Shown in pieces: positions 1 through 10,185 of a stretch of 64,000 bases of DNA; position 1 is the first letter of the stretch, and each line of letters opens with the position of its first letter. Under the pieces are notes generated by a model. That model was not told the origin of the DNA. It saw only the letters and a program-made list of their open reading frames with translations, and did not search any database. The translations under genes were made by a program, and so were the position numbers. Location: positions 1,798,001 to 1,862,000 of the forward strand of contig NC_016134.3 of the NCBI RefSeq assembly GCF_000005505.3, given 5' to 3'. The DNA comes from Brachypodium distachyon (taxonomy: Eukaryota; Streptophyta; Magnoliopsida; Poales; Poaceae).

Positions 1-510
1 GGTTGGAGGCCGGCCACCACCACTCTCTCTTTGTGCCACGCCACTCGTTATATTACAAGCAGGTCTTGCCTAGAGTCTCCGTCCTCCGGTGAACTGGCCT
101 GACTTGATGAGGTACGTATTCTTCCAATTTTCTCTTGTTTCATGTATGCATCATATATACAGGGTCTCTATCTGCTATGTGCATCTTTGTTGTCATTAAA
201 AATACGAATAGGGTTGATCTCCTCATTCAGGCATTCAGTTTTTTATTCTGCTCACGTTTGTCAGTTTTTTATTCTGTAGGTTTGCTGATGGCAAGAAGTC
301 GTTGTATCTCTGTTTTCTACCGCGGCTGTTGCTGACCAAAGTTGATGGTGTGTTTATTGATGTGTTCGGATGATGGCTTGGTCTGGTTTGTGTCCAAATA
401 ATAGGGGCCGATGTGTCTAGGGTGTGCATATCACAGTAATGGAACCCTGTGTCAGATTGTTGCTTGCAGAAAATTGAAGTTTAATGTTTGTATCATTGTA
501 TCATTGTTTG
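1..510. other. Window start, no recognisable coding sequence
   Basis: No protein-coding gene is recognised here. The text around 100-115 reads like an exon end followed by a perfect plant 5' splice site (AG then GTACGT at about 110), so the first 110 bases could be the end of a leader exon of a plus-strand transcript that starts outside the window. No continuation exon was found. The short open frames at 135-335 and 235-429 have no recognisable composition and are probably chance. Confidence 0.25.
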
Positions 511-540
511 TACTCCCTCCGTCGCGAACTAAGGGAGTAT
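511..540. mobile_element. Collapsed Stowaway-like MITE footprint
   Basis: About 30 bases consisting only of the two terminal motifs of a Stowaway-like MITE (left CTCCCTCCGTCGCG, right end AGGGAG) flanked by TA. The interior is missing, so this looks like an internally deleted element. Confidence 0.45.
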
Positions 541-996
541 CATTGTGTAGCAGCATGTTAATGCTGGCTGAGGATGGCGTGATATGATCGAAATGTATTG
601 TTGACTTTTTCGATCAAATATTCTGGTAATTTTTCCTTAGTATACTATGCAGTTTATGTTTTTTTCTAGTAACAACTATGCAGTTTATGTGTGCATTCCT
701 CCCCAATTTTTATTTTTATTTTTGACGAAAAGCAGTAGGATATGCTTGTTCATTATATTGCAGTTAGGCCGTACGATACATTTCCATCTTCATCATAAGA
801 TCATACGAAAAGCAGTAGGATATGCTTGTTCATCGTATGAAGCAAACCTACAGAACCGCACACATTGCTCGGGTTAACCTAGGTAATAACCGAACCGACG
901 GTGCATAAACAAGTCACTAAATGGGGCAATTTGCGTCAGAAGTTTGCTTAAATGGAATAAATTTATAGAAATTCCGCTAGGCATGCACAAATTATA

Positions 997-1120
997 CTTC
1001 CTCCGTCCAACAAAGGATGTCTAAATTTTGACTAAATTTGAATGCATCTATACACTAAGTCATGTCTAGATACATCCAAATTTTGACAAACTTGAGACAT
1101 TTTTTGTTGGACGGAGGAAG
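997..1120. mobile_element. Stowaway-like MITE (124 bp)
   Basis: The ends CTTCCTCCGTCCAACAAA and its inverted complement bound a 124-bp element flanked on both sides by TA (995-996 and 1121-1122), the Tc1/mariner-type target duplication. The same family occurs at 18875-18966 and 62702-62777. Confidence 0.85.
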
Positions 1121-1252
1121 TAGAAATTCATAGATTCCGTGTCAAAAGGTGAAAGTAAACGGTCTGTTTGATAGGCATGCATGCACCTTTCAGTCCGGAG
1201 CATCTCATATCAAATGGTTCCACTGTCTGAAACTAAGCCAAGCATGATCGAT

Positions 1253-1615
1253 ATCTGCAGATAAGTGCTTACAGAGTAGGTGCATGGACCATCACTATTC
1301 ACAAACCGGCCAATGTGGGTGCAAGAAAGTCAATGAGCTAATACTAGTGCAAGAAAGTAAATGGGGCTTAATTTATTTGATGATAACTTTGTACTGTAAA
1401 ATTTACTCCGTCAACACTCTGCAACTTCCCCTCAATGTAGTCTGTTTAGATTTTCGGATTTTCCTCCTGTGGCTGCCGAAAGACCAAGCGTTACTCCAAT
1501 AACCTGGCCTAGCATTTCGAAAACGGACAATGTTTCTGGTTTTCCAAAAGACTGCTGCTGCACCTAAACAAAGCAGTTTTCTTTTCCTTGCTAGTATTAC
1601 AACTCTAACTCAATG
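1253..1615. repeat. Segmental repeat, copy 1 (second copy at 19822-20150)
   Basis: This segment matches 19822-20150 in the same order over about 350 bases, with small indels (shared words include CATCACTATTCACAAA, GTGCAAGAAAGT and CATTTCGAAAAC). A shorter related piece is at 7345-7400, just upstream of the first NLR. No coding capacity is evident. It is probably flanking DNA carried along with duplications of the NLR/F-box units. Confidence 0.7.
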
Positions 1616-1666
1616 CTTAATTGGAGAGGCTGATCCCCACACCACTAGTCCTCCCAAAATCCAGTA

Positions 1667-1763
1667 CTCCTACTTACAATGCCAAAATGCGGATGTATCT
1701 ATGTGTAAAAAGCGTTTAGATACATGTAATATTTCGACAAGTAATTCCGGCCGGAGAGAGCGG
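1667..1763. mobile_element. Degenerate Stowaway-like MITE
   Basis: The core GGATGTATCTA and TTTAGATACATGTAATATTTCGACAA is shared with the intact elements at 39371-39483 and 55705-55814. TA lies at both edges (1665-1666 and 1764-1765), but both terminal repeats are eroded. Confidence 0.6.
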
Positions 1764-1765
1764 TA

Positions 1766-2820
1766 ACATTGCCATTACAAACGGACGCAGTTTGTACTAT
1801 TCATTTTCGGACAGGAAACAGTCCAGCCCAAAAGTGATAGTGGAATTCTTTTGAGTACATAACAGCCCCAGTCCAGCCCAATTCATTTTCCAACAAACAC
1901 TTAGCTGACGAGATGCACTCACGTAACGTTCAGATTTCAGACAGGCATGAATGCATAACATTTCCACCGGCACTTTTCAGTCCAGAGGATCAACGAGCTA
2001 CCATCTAGCAGATTGAAGACAAGACAACTAATTCATATTGCTTAGTTTGTTCCATGACAGATTTCTGTGGTATAGTGGTATCCCAGAACGATGTTTTCGG
2101 GCACCATGCGAAGATCCCGTCACTGTCAGAGTTCAGACTGTCGCGGGTTTTGGACTTTGGAAACTGCAGCCATTTGAAAGACGATCAACCATTTGGACTT
2201 TGATTATTGCTGATACCACAAAGAGGGATATGAACGGCCAGGCTAACCATCTTCCTCTTAAGACAATTCAATTCAGGGTACACAATTGACATGGTGTGTA
2301 TCTGCTTCGGAAATGGATGCTATTTTTTTAATAAGTTATCCTGTGTTCAGATTCAAGCAGAGTAGTAGACTTTTGGCCTCTGAATCAAAGCATTTTCCTC
2401 TTAAGGCGAAGCGAATAACGCCTCTAAATTTCAGCCAAATACCATATTCCTCAAAATTCAATGGTTCAGAGTTCTTTCAGTATACACTTGATGGATTGCT
2501 CTAGCGATGAAAAGCATGCATGTGTTTACTGGTACTAGTCGTACACATACTCCTACTTGACAGTTATCTCCTGTAGCTGAATAACGTAACTTGAGACAAT
2601 CACCACAAGTACGCTGTAACTGATCGTTTGCACACTACAAATGTGACAAGAAAAACATATAGGCACTTTCCAGTTTCAGGGTTGACGTTTGAAGACAAGA
2701 AAACATACATGAATGATTGGATATCAGACAACCTCAAGCAAACAAAGATCTAACAAGACAAGGTGAAATGTTTAAAGACAAACAAAAGAGGACTCAATCA
2801 CCATTAAGGTGATGCGATCC
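1766..2820. other. Intergenic DNA downstream of the first NLR
   Basis: No gene recognised. The open frame at 2038-2289 (83 aa) resembles no family I know. The part next to the NLR stop (about 2590-2826) is homologous to 17395-17650, the 3' flank of the NLR remnant, so it is 3'-untranslated and flanking sequence inherited with the NLR duplication. Confidence 0.5.
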
Positions 2821-2826
2821 TTTATC

Positions 2827-5800
2827 TTACAGTTCGGTGAAATCCACTTTCCTCGGAATAGTGGAGTGAGTAAAGGTGGGACGGTTGGGATGGGCCTCCA
2901 TCGCTCTCTCGAAGGCAGCCTCAAAATCATCGTTTGGGTCAATTTGACCCCACAGCCGACTAATGTGGAGGTGGCGTAGGCCAGGCAGGCCTCTCAAGAT
3001 CTTCAGGTCTTCCTCCCCGACACGATCCATTGGGATGCGCAGTTTCTCAAGGTTGACTAGTGAGGACATCCATGTTGGAACACCCCAGAGTCGCTTGGCA
3101 ACAATGACAAACTCCTGAAGGCCGTATGCAGATGGAGGATCAGATTCGGGAAACCAATCCTCCTTCAATATCTCGTCTGCTGGCCCGTTGATGCGAATTT
3201 TCAAAGACTGGAGGCCTGCTTTGCTTAGCTCGGCAATGGAAGAGACCACCTTCGCTGGCTTCACCGCCCAGTCTTTATATTTGAGACCAACGGAGTCGAA
3301 TATTAAGCTCAGCTTCCTTAGGTTTTTCAGCTGGCCAAGCCCCACGAGAAACTCAGTTGACTTTCTATAAACATCGAGACGGCCGAGCACTTGTAATCCT
3401 TGCATGTCTAAGACTTCATCTGGCACTTCAGCGTCACGAATGGACAACCATTCAAGCTGCCAGATAGTGGATGGAATTTCTATTATTTTGTTGTAATCCC
3501 GTATGTCAATCCCCAACTGTGGTAGCCTTGCTACTTGTTCCGGAAGCTTTGTCAGGCCATCACCTGCATAGTTGAACCTCAGGTACTTGAGGTGCAACAA
3601 ATTGCCGATACCTGTAAGGTGACCATCTTCTAACTGAGAGCAGTCTTCGTAGTCTAGAACACGCAACAGTCTGGACTCTGACAGTGATGGGATCTTCGCA
3701 TTAGGCCCAAAAACATGGAGTGACCGGGCACTAGATATAACCAGACCCGCTGGGATCTCACCGCCATTCTGCAGAGACAACCGACGAACCTTATTCCGTG
3801 GATTAGGATTTACACCAGGTACACCTATTATAGTAACAAAGTTCTCTTCAACAGCCTTGGATACAATAAAATCAAGAACCGTGTCATGAACTCGACAGCT
3901 CTTCACCTGACCAAATATCTTGCCTAACTTTGCTGGCTGGATCAAGCTCCTGTTGATGAGCTCGTTGAAACACATCTGTCCTGACTCATGCAATGTGTAA
4001 CCATCTTGCTTATGAATGAAACCCTCACCAATCCATCTCCTTATCAAATTCTCCTTATTGATAGTGAAATCTTCTGGAAATATACTCAGATACAACAGAC
4101 AAGTTTTAAGATGACGAAGAAGATCCCAGTAACTAAGAGATATTATGTTTACCATTACACTGTCGCTAGCATTTCTTAGTGCACGACCAATTGAATCCTT
4201 CACTCGCTCCCATGTATCCTTTTTATTGCCTTGTCAGCCAACAAACCAGATATAGCAATGATCGCCAAAGGTAAACCAGCACATTTTTCCAAGATTTGAC
4301 TGGAAATTTCTTTAAGGTGCGAAGGACATTTTTCTTCAGAGTTGAATAGTCTTCCATAAAATAGTTGTTTGGAGTGCACCTCATCAAGAGGCCTCATATT
4401 ATATATATGGCCACTGAATGATGAACAACATGACTGAGCGACAAGATTTATACGAGTGGTGGTGATTATTATACTGCCAGAATTGGTTATGGGAAATGCA
4501 TACTTGATATCATTCCATGTTTCCACCTTCCATATATCATCAACTACAATAAAGTATCTGCAAACAAAAATAAAAAAATGTTATGCTTACTGACCTCTCT
4601 TTATTAATACGTGGCTTATTAGGTTCGCTAAAAAAGGTTTTTGACCAAGAATTGCTTCGGTAATATGTAATTCATATGATATGAAACCACTATTATCAGT
4701 ATGTACTTTTGAAGGCAAATCTAGAGATACAAATTTCATGTCATAAAAATCACATGTCAACAAAGTAATTTTTGGTCAACGCCTTGTCTTGAAGAAACCT
4801 AACACACCACATATTAAGAAAATAAGGGTGTATACTATAGTTTGGTACATTAGAGGGGTCTTACTCTTTTGAGATGTCCACTCGACTCAAATTCTAGCTA
4901 ATATCATCTCAAATAACCTATGTTTTGCTAATATCCTCTCAAACAATTAAACCTTGCCAACACGACATACTGTAGAGAAAGAAAATGCCCCCTCCGAATG
5001 GAACTATTCTCCTACCGAGCTTAATTTGAATGGTTAGGAAATTAACACTAAGGATAACAATCTCTACAAACTTAAAAAAAATCAGCAGGAAAAACAACAT
5101 ACTCCAATCCAATTGGAGTAAACTACAAAGTTAACAGTTAACAGTCTGAACTACGATCCAAGGGGAGAAGCAATGGCCAACTTCAAGTAAAGAGAATCAA
5201 CGAGCCAGATTGGAGGGTATCCAGTATTTTTTTTTCAGACAGTTAACAATCTATCTTCTTGTTGTCATCAGTTTTACCGTTTGAATCATGGATTTTCACC
5301 GTAATGATTGTTTTCCCCGGTCCCGTTAGCCATAGGCAGTCATTTAAGACAAGTATAGAACCCCAAGGGCTGTGCAGTCTAATGAATTAAAAATATACTC
5401 ATATATATTACTTGTACAAACACTTAAGCTAATAACTAAGTTTAGCCAATTAAGTTTGGATGCCAGAGCAAGCTCTGTCTCATCAAACAATAGGTCCACT
5501 GAAAAGCCAATTAAGAAGGATCCGAAGCAGTACCTTTTATTTCTGTCGGTGAGGAAATCCCGAATCTTGGTGATAAGTGTCGGCAAGTCTTCCTTGGCAG
5601 CAGCAGAGTAATTCTTGTTCAACTGACTGAAAATTTTACTCATAACACTTACAATGTCTGGATTCTGCGACGCGGACAAGAAAGCATCGCAATCGAACCC
5701 CCATTTGAGCTCTTGATACACTTTGTTCGCCAGAGTCGTGTTCCCCAATCCTCCGGACCCAACAATGGAGACCACCTTGGGTGGCTGCTGCTTTGACTCG

Positions 5801-6498
5801 CCGTCATCGGCCAACAGCTGGATCACTTCTTCCTTGGGTCCATCAACGCCAACAAGCTTCGACGCATCTTCAAAAATGGCAAGGGCTCTGCGGTCAACCT
5901 GAAGAACAGGCCCGGTTTTATACCGCGTATCATCAGAATTGATGCATCAATACAAAACTGAAATTTACTAGATACTTTTTGGATAAGAAAATTTGCTAGA
6001 TACATATCGAAAGCAAAGAGCTTTGCAGTCAACCTTGTACTTGTTGGAGACGGAAGCGGCGGGCTCGCCCGACCTGTACCTGGCATTCCTCTGGCTCACC
6101 TCGACGGCCTGTCTTTTCAGATCCTCAATGGCCTTGGCGATCCGGTGGCGGGCCTTGGTCGGGCCCACCAGGCCCTTGATCTTGCCCATGAACCGGTCGG
6201 GCCTGGCGTCAGGCCCATCGCCGGCGGCGACGCGAGCCATGAAATCGTCGAGGTTGTCCTCAGCGTCGTAGGAGAGCTCCCGCACCTCATTCATCCAGGA
6301 ACTGTCCTGCGGGTCTGGATCATCCTCCGCAGCCGACATCTTCTCCAGGAACGCGTTCATGGCCGCGAGCTCGCGGGAGAGGGACTCGATCTCGCCGCGG
6401 ATCCCCTTGAGGCGTTTGTACTCGTCGCCGGCCAGGGTCGCCAGCTTCCCCAGCACAGGCTGCAAAGCCCCCGTCGCCGCACTCAGAGCCATCTCCAT
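2827..6498 (-). pseudogene. CC-NB-ARC-LRR (NLR) resistance gene copy 1, decayed
   Basis: Paralogue of the intact NLR at 12440-15998. Exons inferred by comparison are 6498-6034, 5898-5534 and 4557-2827. The product would have an N-terminal Rx-type coiled coil with an acidic YDAEDNLDDF stretch, NB-ARC (P-loop, a kinase-2 motif at the start of exon 3, GLPLA, VHD) and C-terminal leucine-rich repeats ending in a tail like that of the other copies. In function such proteins are cytosolic immune receptors. Three defects are visible. Walker-A lysine is replaced by asparagine (GSGGLGNTT, N208, codon at 5742-5740). One base is missing in an A-run near 4225, so exon 3 stops at 4200 and continues in another frame from 4203. 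The TATA element of copy 2 (TATATAAA) is TATACAAA here (6591-6584). It also carries an extra 135-nt intron (6033-5899) absent from copy 2. The call as pseudogene is strong; an unusual spliced product cannot be excluded. Confidence 0.88.
5899..6033 (-). other. Copy-specific 135-nt intron bounded by a tandem repeat
   Basis: Paralogue 2 reads straight through this point in its coding sequence. Here the exon ends AAG, the intron begins GTTGACTGCAAAGCTC and ends in a pyrimidine-rich stretch plus CAG, and the next exon begins GTTGACCGCAGAGCCC. Joining 6034 to 5898 restores the conserved reading frame (VD then RALAIFED as in copy 2). The first 21 bases of the intron and of the downstream exon match at 17 positions. 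Confidence 0.75.
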
Positions 6499-6583
6499 GG
6501 TCGCCAAGCTTAGGGCAGATAGCTTGTTTTTCTTTTCTTCTTCTTTTTGTGCACACAAGAGTAGCTAGCAGTAGCAGTGCAGC

Positions 6584-6591
6584 TTTGTATA
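6584..6591 (-). promoter_or_regulatory. Altered TATA element of NLR copy 1
   Basis: At the position equivalent to the TATATAAA of NLR copy 2 (16063-16056) this copy reads TATACAAA, with the same flanking words (GACCTG before, GC after). Located about 85 bases upstream of the start codon at 6498. Confidence 0.5.
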
Positions 6592-6945
6592 CAGGTCAAC
6601 CGATTGGAGGCTCCCGGTTTGGTTTAGCTCTATTGCAGCTGATCTCAAGTCCTTGTCAGAACTCACAAGTCGTAGTGAGACTAGTGGGTATACATTATTC
6701 TCTGCCAGCTAGCTATGCCTGTGCAGCAAAGTCTATGTTTCTCTGTATTTTTTGTTTTGTTTTTTGCGATGACTCTGTATTGCTAGGTCTTAGTTTTAGG
6801 CCACTTTGATTCGCAGATGGAAAAAAACACGGGACTAAGAGAAACACTTTGCAATGAAATGTTCACTCAATCCTACAAGATTTTTAAAACGTGACGTGGA
6901 TTTGTGTAACAAGGGATGTGGATTTGTATAACAATCCATATAGTA

Positions 6946-7027
6946 CTCACTCTGTCCCAAAATAAGTGACGTGAATTTGTATGACAATTTATACAAATCC
7001 GCGTCACTTATTTTGGGACGGAGGGAA
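6946..7027. mobile_element. Stowaway-like MITE (82 bp)
   Basis: Inverted ends CTGTCCCAAAATAAGTGACG and CGTCACTTATTTTGGGACGG fold into a hairpin and are flanked by TA. The core also repeats a local word (GATTTGTATAACAA) found just upstream at 6900-6935. Confidence 0.75.
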
Positions 7028-7029
7028 TA

Positions 7030-8189
7030 TATAGGATTGGTTTCATATGTACTTGTGCTCCAAAAACTTTAGTCATGTAGTAGTTTCCATTTTGCGCCGT
7101 GTCTACTCTGAAATGTCCCATATTTTTTCATCCTATAGCATCTGGGTGTGTCAAACCAAGACTAAGGACATGAAGTATCAAAGCCATGTTACACATATCA
7201 TAGCAGTTTGGCATAAACATAATGGCCAATGGGGTGTAGGGAGAAAATCAATGATCGAGCTGTGTGTACCAGGGGATAGAAGGCAATATTATTGCTACTC
7301 ATACTATATTGTTGCTTATGGTGATCTTCTGTAGTACGCATTACGCAATAGTACACACCCAATTGTACAAGAAAGTCAATGAACCCGTTGGATGACCTAG
7401 CAGAAGATCCATCGTGCAAAATTATTTGCAGCTTCTGCTACGAAAAAGCTCACTGTCTGTTGTTAAAACCTTCTAGCCTTTTTTCTACACAAGTTATGAA
7501 TTCAGATTCCCAGGAAGAAGCAATCAACAGATAAATGTGAGCACCATGAAAACTGAGGCCTACACTGCACATCGTGTGAGTCAGTGAACAACCAAGACCG
7601 AGAGCCGTACTAACAGTCCTAAATTTTCCATTAAAGCTGAAATTGAAAATCAATTGAGGTGTTCGTGGAGAGATGGGAGGAGGAGTCGAGGGGGGGTTTG
7701 GGTAAACTGACCTGCAGTCCTGCAGAGTGCAGCAGCGGGCCGGTGGAGGGGGCTATGGAAACGGAGTCACCTGCAGTACTGCATAGTGCAGCGGCGGACG
7801 ACGGAGGAGGCTGGGCTGCTCGTCGGAGGCGGACAACGGAGAGGGGACGCTCGGCTGAGGACAAGGAACAGAGGAGCGGCGGGCTGGCGGCTAGGTCTTT
7901 TCTCTTATGCGGTGGCGCAGTAGAAGAGGTGGCCGTGGCCGGCGATCCTCTCCAGTGTGGCGGCGCGCGGCGGCCAGGTCGGGGCTCGGGAGATCTGGGA
8001 GACGAGGAGCAGTCGGAGAGAAGAGGGATGCTGGACGCACGATCAGTGGAGAAAAGGATCGGACGGCGCCGCATGATAAGACTAACTCGCACACGTGTGC
8101 CAGTTAAATTTTATGTACCCAGATGTACCTCACCATTTGCATGCAAAGATCTCAGGTGCTACAGGTCTGCGGCAGGGATTAATCCGTTC
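7030..8189. other. Non-coding interval with a GC-rich island
   Basis: 7345-7400 matches part of the repeat at 1253-1615. A GC-rich stretch at about 7670-8090 is open on both strands (186 aa plus, 153 aa minus) but encodes only low-complexity Arg/Gly/Ser/Pro sequence with no recognised domain, so I do not call a gene. Confidence 0.4.
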
Positions 8190-8232
8190 GATACATGTAA
8201 TATTTCGACAACAATTTAGAATCGGAGAGAGT
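8190..8232. mobile_element. Half of a Stowaway-like MITE
   Basis: Only the right half of the family typified by 39371-39483 is present (GATACATGTAATATTTCG to TCGGAGAGAG, then TA). Confidence 0.6.
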
Positions 8233-8332
8233 ACTATATACAACTGTGTATAAAATCGACCTATTTTGCACAGATGGCTCAAACATCGTGTGCAAACAGT
8301 TTCTTCCGTTGCTCGAATATCTGAGATGAACT

Positions 8333-9576
8333 TCAGCAACTATCACTGAACTCTTCGATCAGTGGCGAAGCTAGAAACTTTTATCATTGGGTTCATTGAG
8401 CAGCAAAGCTAGGTTCCAAAGTGGATGAACCCAATGGTTATAAAGGGATTAGCCTAATCTTATTGGGTTCATTTGAACCCAATGGCTACATGCCAGCTCC
8501 GCCCCTGTCTTCGATCCAGCATGGCGTGTACACGAATGAAGATCGGAAGCTCTCCATTTCATTAATCAGCTCTTTGAAAGTTCCATACTCATGGGGGTAT
8601 ATGTTTCCTAAGACTTCCATCTTCAAGCTATTCAAATGATAGGCCAGTCCCGTCTGAAACGATTCGCTCAAGAAGATAATTTCTTTATATGGGTGAAACC
8701 CGAGTATCTCCGTCTCCCAGTAGGAATACTCTTTGGCTTTATGATCTCCATTGTCAAGAGAATTACCATGCATTGTCACAGTCCCCCTCAGAGTTCTCTA
8801 CGACTGTCGCTTTTTCGACTTTATCCGAATAACAATCTTCAACCACGTCTCCACTTCCAAGTGCTTCGTCATTGTTAAAGTTCCCATCAACATATTCCAT
8901 AGCTATTGCTTTCTCGTTGTCTTCCGAGTAGATATCTTTAGCCATGTCTTCCGAGTAGATATCTTCCCAGTTCTCGTTGTCTTCCAAGTAGAAATCTTCA
9001 ACCATGTCTTCACTTTTAACACCATCGTGACCAAGGCTTCCTTGTCGGGTTCATCATCGACTTCCGTCATCAAGCATGGGATCATCAACACCTCGAAGTG
9101 CGGCGACACGTCGGGTCGTAGACCAGGAATCGGTCGTAGTACCACACATCGTTCTTTGTATCTTCCATGGCCGGGCTCGGGGTCGGGGGCAGAGCAGTCC
9201 ACCACCCTGTGGCAGGGTTGACCACCCATTGTTCGAGCAGGAGGAGCCCGTTGCAGTGGTGGTGGATCTTGTAGTCATAGTGGTCGATGGCTTCGTCGTC
9301 CCACCAGTGGCCGAATTTGTCAGGGTCACCGAAGAATTTGGGGTTGGCGCGGCAGAGAAGGTCGAGCCTGCCGCTGACAGGGGCAGCAGCAAGGGCGCCG
9401 GCAGTGGAGGAGAAAGAAGGGCTGGAGAGGAACTCCGGTTAAAGGTGCTCATTGAGGTGGAAGAAGAGGTCGCCGACGGAAGGCGGGACCAGCTGGATCG
9501 GCACGCAGGAGGCTGTGGCCGTCGATGGCGGCGCGCCACGCCTTGCACACGCACCGGGACGCCGCCAGCCGGATTA
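8333..9576 (-). pseudogene. F-box gene copy A, truncated and internally deleted
   Basis: Reading the minus strand from 9576, the sequence enters in the middle of the F-box (CVCKAW equivalent) and follows the paralogues to the motif DKEAL, then jumps at about 9025 directly into the acidic tail repeats (SEDM, SEDNE motifs) that lie in exon 2 of the copies at 22281 and 24832. Exon 1's 3' part, the intron and exon 2's 5' part are therefore missing, and the junction is out of frame. The start codon and first part of the F-box are also missing, where the copy abuts the AT-rich 3' flank of copy B. Earlier small indels break exon 1 as well. A hAT MITE (8360-8507) interrupts the last codons. Confidence 0.88.
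8360..8507. mobile_element. hAT-type MITE with perfect 8-bp target duplication
   Basis: The ends CAGTGGCGAAGCTAG and the complement of CAGCTCCGCCCCTG are imperfect inverted repeats. The element is flanked by TCTTCGAT on both sides (8352-8359 and 8508-8515). Paralogous F-box copies have the uninterrupted site (for example near 10042 and 24849). The interior has several ATTGGGTTCAT / ATGAACCCAAT inverted repeats. Confidence 0.9.
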
Positions 9577-9974
9577 TTACTATTTATTAAAAATTCTCAA
9601 AAAAAAAACTATTATTACTATTTATTATTTTTTAAAGAAAAAAACTGCTTTGCTTGCTCCCTTCTCGGTTGCACTAATAGTCGAGATTCAAAGATATCCC
9701 AACAATTAATTCATCAACGCATAGGGTGAGATCGATCGATGCAGCCACAAGCTTGATCCAAACACGGAAATACATGATACCTATATGACTAGATGATTCA
9801 AACAAGGAACTAGCTAGCTGTAGCAGATAAAAACAATCCAGCCTCTACCAAGCAGCAAGAGTGCTAATTAACTATATAACAATAATAAAAAACCACAAAT
9901 CTGTAAAAATAAACACAGAACCATGTACTTCTGTGTGTTTTTCCTTGACCTACTTTACATAGATTGCTCAAACA
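9577..9974. other. AT-rich junction and 3' flank of F-box copy B
   Basis: 9578-9645 is a run of A/T-rich simple sequence joining truncated copy A to a segment (about 9640-9975) that resembles 24450-24840, the 3' flank of F-box copy D (shared word TGCTTGCTCCCTTCTCGGTT). No gene. Confidence 0.5.
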
Positions 9975-10185
9975 TCATGTGCAAACGATTTCTTCTTTTG
10001 TTCCAATTGTTTGAGATGAACTATAGCTACTATCCGGAAACTCTTCGATCAAGCATGGCGTGTACGCGAAACAAGATAGGAAGGTATCAGCTCCACCAAT
10101 TTCATACTTCTTGGGGTATATGTTTTCTAAGACTTCCATCTTCGAGCTATCCAAGTGATAGGCCAGTCCGGTCCGGTACGATTCG

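Noticed and set aside
2038..2504. Two overlapping plus-strand frames downstream of NLR copy 1
   Set aside because: No recognisable protein and no paralogous conservation of the frame; part of the flank only resembles other NLR 3' flanks as DNA.
7659..8219. 186-codon plus-strand frame in a GC-rich island
   Set aside because: Arg/Gly/Ser-rich low-complexity translation, equally open on the other strand, runs into a half MITE at its 3' end; no domain or start context.
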